Shown: positions 45,044 to 51,723 of the stretch, piece after piece
Numbering within the stretch: position 1 is the first letter of the stretch
Layout of the letters: each line of letters starts with the position of its first letter
Assembly: GCA_016936655.1 (NCBI GenBank)
Contig: JAFGXL010000015.1
Location: 1-64,000, forward strand
Length of the DNA stretch: 64,000 nucleotides
Direction: 5' to 3'
Origin: Nitrospirota bacterium
GTDB lineage: Bacteria > Nitrospirota > Thermodesulfovibrionia > Thermodesulfovibrionales > Dissulfurispiraceae
The notes under the pieces: model-generated
Database searches by the model: none
What the model saw: the letters and a program-made list of their open reading frames with translations, nothing else
What the model was told of the DNA's origin: nothing
Position numbers and translations under genes: made by a program

Positions 45044-45484
45044 TTACTGCCAGGTTGTAGCACCGGTGTTATCCAGCGTATGAGGAGATACTCTTCCGGT
45101 TCTGGTAGCGTTAGCATTAGCTACGGAAATCGAATATGTAGAAGCGTCACTAGTAATTGTAATAGTATTATTCGCACTTGCTGGAACATCTATGTTTGGA
45201 ACACCTGCTGTTGTTGGATCTATTGTACCATGAGCTGTCTGTGCTGCCACTACTCCGTTTGCAGCAGCATATGAATTATCATCTGTAAATAAAGCCTCAA
45301 GCAGTGTTGCGGTATTTTTTGCATCAGCAACCATGCTAGCCTCTACAGCTCTAACCCTATATGCTGCGAACTGTGGTATTGCTATTGCTGCCAGAATTGC
45401 TATGATCGCGATAACGATAAGCAGTTCTACGAGTGTAAAGCCTCTCTCATCCCTAACCTTCATTTTGTTAATCAAACCTAACAT
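45044..45484 (-). CDS. pilA: Type IV major pilin-like protein
   Basis: The start at 45484 follows AAGGAGG. The 146-residue prepilin has a 15-residue basic leader ending in Gly, then the processing site G-F and the canonical N-terminal helix FTLVELLIVIAIIAILAAIA with Glu5. In the mature numbering Phe1, Phe24, Tyr27, Phe51 and Tyr57 match the aromatic positions of Geobacter PilA, while Tyr32 is Val. The C-terminal part is Thr/Ala/Asn-rich with no cysteine, so it has no disulfide loop. The mature chain is 131 residues, longer than short conductive pilins. It has a sigma-54 promoter and its own terminator, and PilS/PilR are coded divergently next to it. Confidence 0.93.
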   Translation of the reverse strand: MLGLINKMKVRDERGFTLVELLIVIAIIAILAAIAIPQFAAYRVRAVEASMVADAKNTATLLEALFTDDNSYAAANGVVAAQTAHGTIDPTTAGVPNIDVPASANNTITITSDASTYSISVANANATRTGRVSPHTLDNTGATTWQ

Positions 45485-45576
45485 TTGAACCTCCTTTTAA
45501 CTATTGCCCGCAAAGCGGGCTTGCATGATTTATACTCACATCCATCTGGTATCTCTTTGTCTGCACCTTTCTTAAA

Positions 45577-45591
45577 GCATCTTCTGTGCCA
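45577..45591 (-). promoter_or_regulatory. Sigma-54 (RpoN) promoter of the pilin gene
   Basis: On the minus strand TGGCACAGAAGATGC keeps the GG and GC pairs at the exact -24/-12 spacing of the consensus TGGCACGNNNNTTGC, with one change in the -12 box. Transcription would start near 45565, giving a leader of about 80 bases that includes the hairpin GCCCGCAAAGCGGGC (45506-45520). Pilin genes are often RpoN/PilR controlled, and pilR is 1.3 kb away. Confidence 0.75.
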
Positions 45592-45686
45592 GGATGCCTG
45601 CCATTGCGACTATGCTGAATTTTAAAGCTAAATAGTTATTAATACCTTAAACCAGTTCTACTCGCGACAAAAAACGGCAATCATAT

Positions 45687-45701
45687 TGACAATTTTTGTC
45701 A
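45687..45701. promoter_or_regulatory. Possible PilR binding site
   Basis: TGACAA-TTT-TTGTCA forms a 6-bp inverted repeat about 100 bases upstream of the pilin -24 element, a usual distance for an RpoN enhancer site. A further GCGACAAAAA lies at 45664-45673. Both contain the TGTC core reported for PilR sites. The site also lies 19 bases before pilS, so it might control that gene as well. Confidence 0.4.
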
Positions 45702-45719
45702 CTCATTATACAATTTGCC

Positions 45720-46892
45720 ATGAACCTTACAGCATTCTTCAACTACTACAAGGTCGGCAGATTCATCCTTGTGCTCACATTCCTTTTAACTCTGCCTATG
45801 CTCGGGCAATCATACGCAAGCAGCGCCATGATAATTGTGCTCGCAATATATTGTCTCGTCGCTTTTGCGAGATTCTTTATATCACCGACCAAAGTTATTA
45901 CTTATGAATTTGCGCTCGATATAGTATTTATCACAGCCATATTCTATTTAAGTTCCGGGTTAAACAGCTTTCTTGCGCTTCTGTACCTCTTTCCGATCCT
46001 GCTTGCGTCCATACTCACAAGGCCTGACCGCATATTTGTATACCCTTTGCTCGCAGGCATACTCTATATAATAGTTTATACCCTTAACTACACATTTGCG
46101 ATAGAATCTGCTCTGCTTGATATTGGCCTGCACCTCTTGTCCTTCAGCCTTATAGCTCTTGCAGGCAGCGGTATTAAGAAACGGCTCGATAACCAAGCAA
46201 GATATATAAAAACTCTTGAAGATGAAAAGATAAAGATGAAGAGCTATGAACGGCTTTACAGGGTGAGCGCTGATCTTGCGCACGAGCTCAGAAATCCTCT
46301 CGCATCTATCTCTGCCTCTGTACAGTTTCTAAAGGAAGGAAAGATTGAGCAGGATTTTATAGATATGCTCGATACTGAGACAAAACGGCTTATAAATCTG
46401 GTGAATGACTTTCTCTCTTTTTCCCGGCCTGCTGATGCGCCTGCAGAAAAGGTTGAGCTTGCTGAGATTATAAGGGAAGCAGCTAAAGTGATAAGGTATG
46501 AGATAAAAACAACAATAAACATTACAACTAATGGCGAGCTCTATTGCAACAGGACATATATGGCAGCAGCTATTACAAATATAATGAAAAACGCCTCTGA
46601 AGCAGCAAAATCAGAAATAAAAGCAACTCTAAGGCAACTGCAGAATGATATTATCATCTGGATTGAGGATGACGGCCCCGGCATAAGCGAAGAGGTTAAA
46701 GAGAGTATGTTTGAACCGTTTATCACCACAAAATCCAGTGGCACCGGCCTGGGTCTTGCAATAGCACACAGGACAATTACCAGCTATGGCGGCAGCATAA
46801 GCGCTGAAAAATCTTCCATGGGTGGAGCAAGATTTGTGATCAAATTTACAGCGCCTGAAAAGGAGGTCCTGCTTGCGCGCACTGATAGTTGA
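45720..46892 (+). CDS. pilS: PilS-like sensor histidine kinase
   Basis: The ATG at 45720 gives 390 residues. About six hydrophobic helices span residues 15-155 (PilS-type membrane domain, no large periplasmic loop). A coil follows, then HisKA with SADLAHELRNPLASISASVQ and HATPase with EDDGPGISEEVKESMFEPFIT and GLGLAIAHRTI. It overlaps the pilR gene, and the pilin gene is read away from it. It probably tunes pilin transcription; in Pseudomonas PilS senses pilin in the membrane. Confidence 0.88.
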   Translation: MNLTAFFNYYKVGRFILVLTFLLTLPMLGQSYASSAMIIVLAIYCLVAFARFFISPTKVITYEFALDIVFITAIFYLSSGLNSFLALLYLFPILLASILTRPDRIFVYPLLAGILYIIVYTLNYTFAIESALLDIGLHLLSFSLIALAGSGIKKRLDNQARYIKTLEDEKIKMKSYERLYRVSADLAHELRNPLASISASVQFLKEGKIEQDFIDMLDTETKRLINLVNDFLSFSRPADAPAEKVELAEIIREAAKVIRYEIKTTINITTNGELYCNRTYMAAAITNIMKNASEAAKSEIKATLRQLQNDIIIWIEDDGPGISEEVKESMFEPFITTKSSGTGLGLAIAHRTITSYGGSISAEKSSMGGARFVIKFTAPEKEVLLARTDS

Positions 46893-48213
46893 TGATGAGC
46901 CAAATATTCGAAAGGTGCTGAGCAGAATTCTGTCTGAAACAGGATTTGAGCCTTATGAAGCAGGCTCTACTGCGCAGGCTGTTGAGCTTTTACATTCCAC
47001 ATATTTTGATTTTGCAGTCCTTGACCTGAGACTCCCTGATGGATCAGGAATAGATCTCCTTAAAACCATAAAAGAGAATCAGAACGATACAACAGTATTA
47101 ATAATTACAGCATTCGCCTCTGCAGAGACAGCGATAACAGCGATGAAGCTTGGCGCGTATGACTATGTAACCAAACCATTTAATATTGATGAACTCAGGA
47201 TAGTTGTAAAAAATATTAAAGAGAATATCCTGCTCCAGAGAAAAGTCAGGGAACTTCAGCAGTATGCTGATGTCTATCAGTTTATGGTAGGAAAATCTGA
47301 AGCCATGAAAAAGGTCTTCAACACAATAGACAAGATAGCTCCTTTTGACACAAATGTGCTTGTCACCGGTGAAAGCGGCACAGGCAAAGAGTTGGTCGCA
47401 AAGGCCATACACCAAAAAAGCAGAAGATCAGAAAAACCGTTCATCGCAATAAACTGCGCAAGCCTGCCTGCTGAACTGCTCGAGAGCGAGCTGTTTGGTT
47501 ATGCCAAAGGCGCTTTTACAGGAGCATACACAACAAAACGCGGGCTGATTGAAGAGGCTGACAAGGGTACGCTTTTTTTGGATGAGATAGGTGAGATGCC
47601 TCAATCGCTCCAGGCAAAGCTTCTGCGGTTTCTTGAGGACAAAAAGATACGACCTCTAGGCAGCAGCGCAGAGATACAGGTTGATGTAAGGGTTATAGCA
47701 GCAACAAACAGACCTGTTGCTGAACTCACATCATCAGGAGACTTCAGGAGTGACCTATACTACAGACTCGCAACCTTTGAGCTGGCGCTGCCTTCACTCA
47801 GGGAAAGGAGAGAAGACATCCCTTTGCTGATCGACCACTTTGTAAAGGCATTGGCAAAGAAGTTTGAAAAGAACATAACAAAGATTGAGCCGGATTTTGT
47901 TGACGCGATAATGCAGCACGAACTAAAAGGCAATGTGCGCGAGCTCAAAAACATTATCGAACGGAGCATAATACTTTCAGAAGATGGGCAGCTGAGAAAT
48001 ACCATTTCTTATGCCAGAGAGCAGTCTTGTGAATATGAAGACGAACTGCCATCAACCGGGTTTGATCTTAACAAACACCTCGCTGATATAGAAGCAAAGA
48101 TGATAAGCAAGGCGCTCAAAAAGGCTGATGGAGTAAAATCAAAAGCAGCAGAACTGCTTGGCCTCACATTCAGGGAATTAAGGTACAAACTCTCAAAACA
48201 GAAAACAAAATAA
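46873..48213 (+). CDS. pilR: PilR-like sigma-54-dependent response regulator
   Basis: The start is TTG at 46873, set by AAGGAGG at the right distance and by the receiver beginning ALIVDDEPNIRKVL. The 446-residue NtrC-class activator has Asp in FAVLDLRLPDGSG, an AAA+ domain with GESGTGKELVAKAIH and the sigma-54-contact loop ESELFGYAKGAFTGAYTTKR, then a Fis-type helix-turn-helix (GVKSKAAELLGLTFRELRYK). It overlaps pilS by 20 bases. The RpoN promoter in front of the pilin is its obvious target. Confidence 0.92.
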   Translation: MRALIVDDEPNIRKVLSRILSETGFEPYEAGSTAQAVELLHSTYFDFAVLDLRLPDGSGIDLLKTIKENQNDTTVLIITAFASAETAITAMKLGAYDYVTKPFNIDELRIVVKNIKENILLQRKVRELQQYADVYQFMVGKSEAMKKVFNTIDKIAPFDTNVLVTGESGTGKELVAKAIHQKSRRSEKPFIAINCASLPAELLESELFGYAKGAFTGAYTTKRGLIEEADKGTLFLDEIGEMPQSLQAKLLRFLEDKKIRPLGSSAEIQVDVRVIAATNRPVAELTSSGDFRSDLYYRLATFELALPSLRERREDIPLLIDHFVKALAKKFEKNITKIEPDFVDAIMQHELKGNVRELKNIIERSIILSEDGQLRNTISYAREQSCEYEDELPSTGFDLNKHLADIEAKMISKALKKADGVKSKAAELLGLTFRELRYKLSKQKTK

Positions 48214-48216
48214 AAA

Positions 48217-48248
48217 AATACGGGCAGCCTTAATGACCGCCCGTATTT
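48217..48248. terminator. Bidirectional terminator between pilR and pilC
   Basis: AAATACGGGC and GCCCGTATTT form a perfect 10-bp stem with a 12-base loop. On the minus strand it is followed by a seven-T run, so it ends pilC transcripts; on the plus strand it lies right after the pilR stop. Confidence 0.8.
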
Positions 48249-48269
48249 GCAAAAACATTAAAATAGAAA

Positions 48270-49490
48270 TTAGCCGCCGACAACCTCTCCCATCTTAAAT
48301 ATCGGCAGATAAAGCGCAACAACTATAAATCCAATAACCACACCAAGGAACACCATTATCAAGGGTTCGAGCATTGTAGTAAGGTTAGAAACAGAGTTGT
48401 CAACTTCATCATCATAAAAGTCTGCTATCTTTGAGAGCATCTGGTCCAGCGCTCCGGTTGATTCTCCTACATGTATCATCTGAACAACCATTGGAGGAAA
48501 CAGGGGAGATTTCATCAGAGGCTCAGACACAGTCTTGCCTGAGGCGACTTCTTTTTTAACATCATATATTACAGCCTCAATTATTTTATTGCCGGATGAT
48601 TTTGCACATATATCAAGACTGTCGAGTATAGGCACGCCGCTGCCTATCAATGTGCCGAGAGTTCTTGTGAATCTCGAGACAGCAACTTTGCGAAGCACAT
48701 CTCCTAATATGGGCATGTCAAGCAGCAGCCTGTCCGTAACTTTTCTGCCGCCTTTTGTCTTTCTGTAGTTCACTATGCCAACGCCAGTCGCTACAAGAGC
48801 TACAAGCAATATTAAACCGCCTAAGCCGCCGAGGAAATTACTCATTCCAATAACCAGACGGGTCGGAGCAGGTAAAGGCACTCCCATCTCACCAAATATT
48901 TTTGAGAAGACTGGAATAACAAATATCATAATAACAGCTACAACCAAAACAGCAACAGATATGACTATCGCAGGATATATCATTGCGCCCTTAACCTTCT
49001 TCTTGAGCTTCATAGCTTTTTCAATATAGGTCGCAAGGCGCATAAGCACAGCATCAAGCACACCGCCTGCCTCGCCTGCTGCAACGAGATTTGAATAAAG
49101 GTCGTCAAATACTCTGGGATGTTTCTTTAGGGCATCAGCAAGTGTGGTGCCTGTCTCAACATCTGTCTTTACCTGATTAATGACAGCTCCAAAAGACTTG
49201 TTCTCTATCTGGGAGCCCATAATATTAAGACCTTGAACAATAGGTATGCCTGCTGTAAACATTGTTGCGAACTGTCTGGTAAATACAACGAGGTCTTTGT
49301 CAGTAATTTTAGCCTTCTTCTGGCCAAAACTCATATTAAGACTCAAGCCCTTCTTCTCGTTGATTGATGTCGGAATAATTCCCTGTTTTCTTAATGAGGA
49401 AGCAACATCTTCCTTGCTGTCTGCTGTGATCTCTCCGCTCTTGATCCCGCTCCTAAGCGTTTTGCCTGTCCATTTGTAGGTTGTGGCCAT
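48270..49490 (-). CDS. pilC: Type IV pilus inner-membrane platform protein PilC
   Basis: The 406-residue protein has two GspF repeats. It begins with YKWTGKTLRSGIKSGEI and VFTRQFATMFTAGIPIVQGL, then membrane helices near 170-200, 220-245 and 375-400, with the second repeat around RFTRTLGTLIGSGVPILDSL and the end LEPLIMVFLGVVIGFIVVALYLPIF. It anchors the pilus motor. It starts 22 bases after metF on the same strand, which puts a pilus gene at the tail of the C1 cluster; pilB and pilT are not in the window. Confidence 0.93.
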   Translation of the reverse strand: MATTYKWTGKTLRSGIKSGEITADSKEDVASSLRKQGIIPTSINEKKGLSLNMSFGQKKAKITDKDLVVFTRQFATMFTAGIPIVQGLNIMGSQIENKSFGAVINQVKTDVETGTTLADALKKHPRVFDDLYSNLVAAGEAGGVLDAVLMRLATYIEKAMKLKKKVKGAMIYPAIVISVAVLVVAVIMIFVIPVFSKIFGEMGVPLPAPTRLVIGMSNFLGGLGGLILLVALVATGVGIVNYRKTKGGRKVTDRLLLDMPILGDVLRKVAVSRFTRTLGTLIGSGVPILDSLDICAKSSGNKIIEAVIYDVKKEVASGKTVSEPLMKSPLFPPMVVQMIHVGESTGALDQMLSKIADFYDDEVDNSVSNLTTMLEPLIMVFLGVVIGFIVVALYLPIFKMGEVVGG

Positions 49491-49512
49491 ATACGCTCCC
49501 CTTCAGGATATG

Positions 49513-50484
49513 TTAAAGATTAGGCCTTGGATAAAGCCCTGCTGCCTTAACGATCTCTTCTATTGCAGACTCCCACTCAATAGCCTGTATATGCACTCCC
49601 TTTATCCCGGGGATCTCAAGGGCCTGTTTCACAAGCTCTACTGTTATCTTGATGCCTTCCTGCTCCTGCAGCTCTTTTGCCCTCTTCTTGTCATCGCCTG
49701 CTGCCTCTTTTGCCTTTAACATCCTCTCTATCAAAGGCTTAGGAACAGTCACTCCAGCGACCGAAGAATCCATATACTTTAACATCATAGCACTTTTAGG
49801 CACAATAATACCCGCCAAAATTGCTGTGCGCTCATGCAGACCCAAATTGCGGGCCTTCTCCATCTGCTGTTTGAAAAGCTCCATGTCATAAATTCCCTGG
49901 GTCTGGATAAAATCAGCTCCGGCATCAACCTTTTTCTTGAGGTTGTAAGGCCTGAAGTCCATCGGCTCACCCATCGGCGTCCATGATGCTCCGATAAAAA
50001 ACTTGGGAGGCACCTCTATCTTATCGCCGCCCTGCTGCAAACCTTGATCCCTCATCTTTTGGAGTATGCCCACAAGCTGGCATGTGTCAACATCATAAAC
50101 ATTCTTTGCTCCCGGATGACCCTTCAACTTTCCTGCTGCGCCGAACTTCTGGTGGTCACCTGCTATGCAGAGGCAGTTTTTGAGTCCGAGCGCAGCAGCG
50201 CCCAGCAGGTCAGCCTGAATCGCTATCCTGTTTCTGTCGCGGCAGGTCATCTGCATTACAGGCTCGAGCCCTGCCTGCTGTGATATATAAGCAGCTGCAA
50301 TGCTCGATATGCGGACAACCGCTGTCTGACAGTCTGTTATGTTTGCAGCATCACAAAATCCTTTAAGCACCTTTGCCTTTTCTATGATCTCATGCGGATC
50401 AGCGCTCATCGGAGGCCCAAGCTCTGCGGTGACAGCCATCTGGCCGCTTGCGATAATCTTTTCGAGATTGCTGCCGCTCTTCAT
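49513..50484 (-). CDS. metF: Methylenetetrahydrofolate reductase, MetF subunit
   Basis: This 323-residue TIM-barrel flavoprotein reduces methylene-THF to methyl-THF. It has VTAELGPPMSADPHEII, ITDCQTAVVRISSIAAA, LCIAGDHQKFG, FIGASWTPMGE and DFIQTQGIYDMELF. It directly follows metV (the metV stop abuts the ATG) in an Hdr-Mvh cluster, so it is the MetF of an acetogen-type MetFV complex rather than a lone NADH enzyme. In Moorella the matching genes encode a MetFV-HdrABC-MvhD complex. Last C1 gene of the operon. Confidence 0.93.
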   Translation of the reverse strand: MKSGSNLEKIIASGQMAVTAELGPPMSADPHEIIEKAKVLKGFCDAANITDCQTAVVRISSIAAAYISQQAGLEPVMQMTCRDRNRIAIQADLLGAAALGLKNCLCIAGDHQKFGAAGKLKGHPGAKNVYDVDTCQLVGILQKMRDQGLQQGGDKIEVPPKFFIGASWTPMGEPMDFRPYNLKKKVDAGADFIQTQGIYDMELFKQQMEKARNLGLHERTAILAGIIVPKSAMMLKYMDSSVAGVTVPKPLIERMLKAKEAAGDDKKRAKELQEQEGIKITVELVKQALEIPGIKGVHIQAIEWESAIEEIVKAAGLYPRPNL

Positions 50485-51198
50485 CTAACATGCCTCCGTT
50501 TTATTTTCTGATTTTTCTTCCTTCTCTTCATACGCCCTTATATGCTCAAGCGAAATTCTGCGCGGTCCGCCATCGCGGGATGTTGACCAATCGCGCGGAG
50601 GCTGAATCTCAAAGAGTTTTTCCAGAGTGCCGAGCTTCTTCATGCGCTCGATGATAAGATACCAGGCGCAGTCTATCTGATCACTCACTTCACATTTACC
50701 GTTGCTGGTTCCGCCGCACGGGCCGTTCATCAATGATTTTGAGCATCTGGCTACAGGGCATATTCCACCTGTAAGATGCAGAATACAGCTGCCGCAGCCT
50801 GCACAGAGCTCAACAAAAAAACCCGGCTCTGGAACCGCTCCGTAAAATGATGTATTAAGGGCAGGATACACAGGGATATTGCCAATGCGTTCTGAAAGAA
50901 AGTTTACTCCAACTCCACAGGCTGTTGAGAGTATAAGATCATATGACCTCGCCTTTTCCATCATAGGTTCGAAAAATTCGGGTTCACAATGCCGTTCTAT
51001 TGCAGCATGATCTATCTGGATCTCCTTGCCTTCCTGTGAAGCTTTTATTTTTAGCATAGATGCTAATATCTCAGCCTCTTTGCTCCCACCGGCGTGGCAG
51101 ATCGCAACGCAGGTGTTACAGCCAAAAACCAGTACCTTTTTAAAATCTTTTATCATCTCCCATATCTCTTCAAATGGTTTCTGCTGAGCAACGATCAT
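50485..51198 (-). CDS. metV: Methylenetetrahydrofolate reductase accessory subunit MetV
   Basis: The 237-residue protein is rich in cysteine. An N-terminal part resembles CO-dehydrogenase-linked and MTHFR_C proteins (VFGCNTCVAICHAGG, STACGVGVNFLSER). A C-terminal zinc/Fe-S part has ELCAGCGSC, GGICPVARCSKSLMNGPCGG and CEVSDQIDCAWYLI. MetV partners MetF in acetogens and passes electrons into it. Its ATG overlaps the mvhD stop (ATGA) and its stop touches metF, so the three are translationally coupled. Confidence 0.92.
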   Translation of the reverse strand: MIVAQQKPFEEIWEMIKDFKKVLVFGCNTCVAICHAGGSKEAEILASMLKIKASQEGKEIQIDHAAIERHCEPEFFEPMMEKARSYDLILSTACGVGVNFLSERIGNIPVYPALNTSFYGAVPEPGFFVELCAGCGSCILHLTGGICPVARCSKSLMNGPCGGTSNGKCEVSDQIDCAWYLIIERMKKLGTLEKLFEIQPPRDWSTSRDGGPRRISLEHIRAYEEKEEKSENKTEAC

Positions 51199-51698
51199 TG
51201 TTCTTCACCCCTTGTATTCTTCTGAGCTTTAAGCGCTGTACAAACGGGCGACGGACCGAGCTTGCGTATGCGTTCTGTAAATTCATTGCATATCTCTGCC
51301 CAGCGCGGTCCCTCTGCTGAAGAGAGGTTGAACATCTCGACCCTTGCAGGATTAAGGCCTATCTCTTTCAACAATGTCTTTACGTGACCAACTCTTCTTG
51401 CTGCGAATTTATTACCTTCCAGGTAATGGCATTGTCCCTTTAGTCAGCCTGCGACAAATACGCCGTCAACACCTTTTTCAAAGGCGTGCAGTATATGAAT
51501 GTGGTCTAGCTTGCCTGTGCATGGCAGCCTTATTATCTTCACATTAGGAGAATAGGAGAGCCGCATTACTCCTGCAAGATCTGCTGCTGCAAACGCACAG
51601 TAGTGGCAGGCGAATGCGAGCACATTCGGCTCCCATCCCTGCGGAGTCTCTTGCGGCTTTTCGATTGCATGCTCAATAGCTTTTGGAGCATCAGACAT
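51195..51698 (-). CDS. mvhD: MvhD/FrhD-type hydrogenase iron-sulfur subunit, selenoprotein (UGA as Sec at residue 85)
   Basis: The gene reads as one 167-residue MvhD if the in-frame TGA at 51444-51446 is selenocysteine. Before it comes NVLAFACHYCAFAAADLAG, IIRLPCTGKLD and GVDGVFVAG; after it, LKGQCHYLEGNKFAARRVGH and AEICNEFTERI, both typical of MvhD. The UGA replaces the cysteine in the family motif G-C-x-x-G-x-C-H-Y. Downstream codons continue without a stop to a normal TGA that overlaps metV. A hairpin with GG in its loop starts about 16 bases after the UGA, at SECIS distance. Sec-containing MvhD/VhuD relatives are known in methanogens and some bacteria. MvhD carries a [2Fe-2S] cluster and passes electrons to HdrA. 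Confidence 0.92.
51411..51446 (-). promoter_or_regulatory. Bacterial SECIS element with its UGA codon
   Basis: On the minus strand the UGA (51444-51446) is followed by a hairpin ATTACCT-GGA-AGGTAAT (51411-51427). The stem is seven perfect pairs, and the apical GG is 24-25 bases after the UGA, inside the 16-37 base window of bacterial SECIS elements. It lies within the mvhD reading frame, as SelB-dependent elements do. Confidence 0.75.
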
Positions 51699-51723
51699 AA
51701 GCAGTCACCTCTTTTACCATCAG

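Noticed and set aside
44977-45117. Upstream extension of the TMTC-like protein into the pilin gene
   Set aside because: It would read through the pilin terminator and the 3' end of the pilin gene in another frame; the ATG at 44976 has a ribosome-binding site and a normal membrane start.
51444-51698. A short 84-residue MvhD ending at TGA, as a pseudogene
   Set aside because: The frame continues with intact family motifs, the UGA sits at the conserved cysteine, and a SECIS-like hairpin follows. Selenocysteine explains it better than decay.
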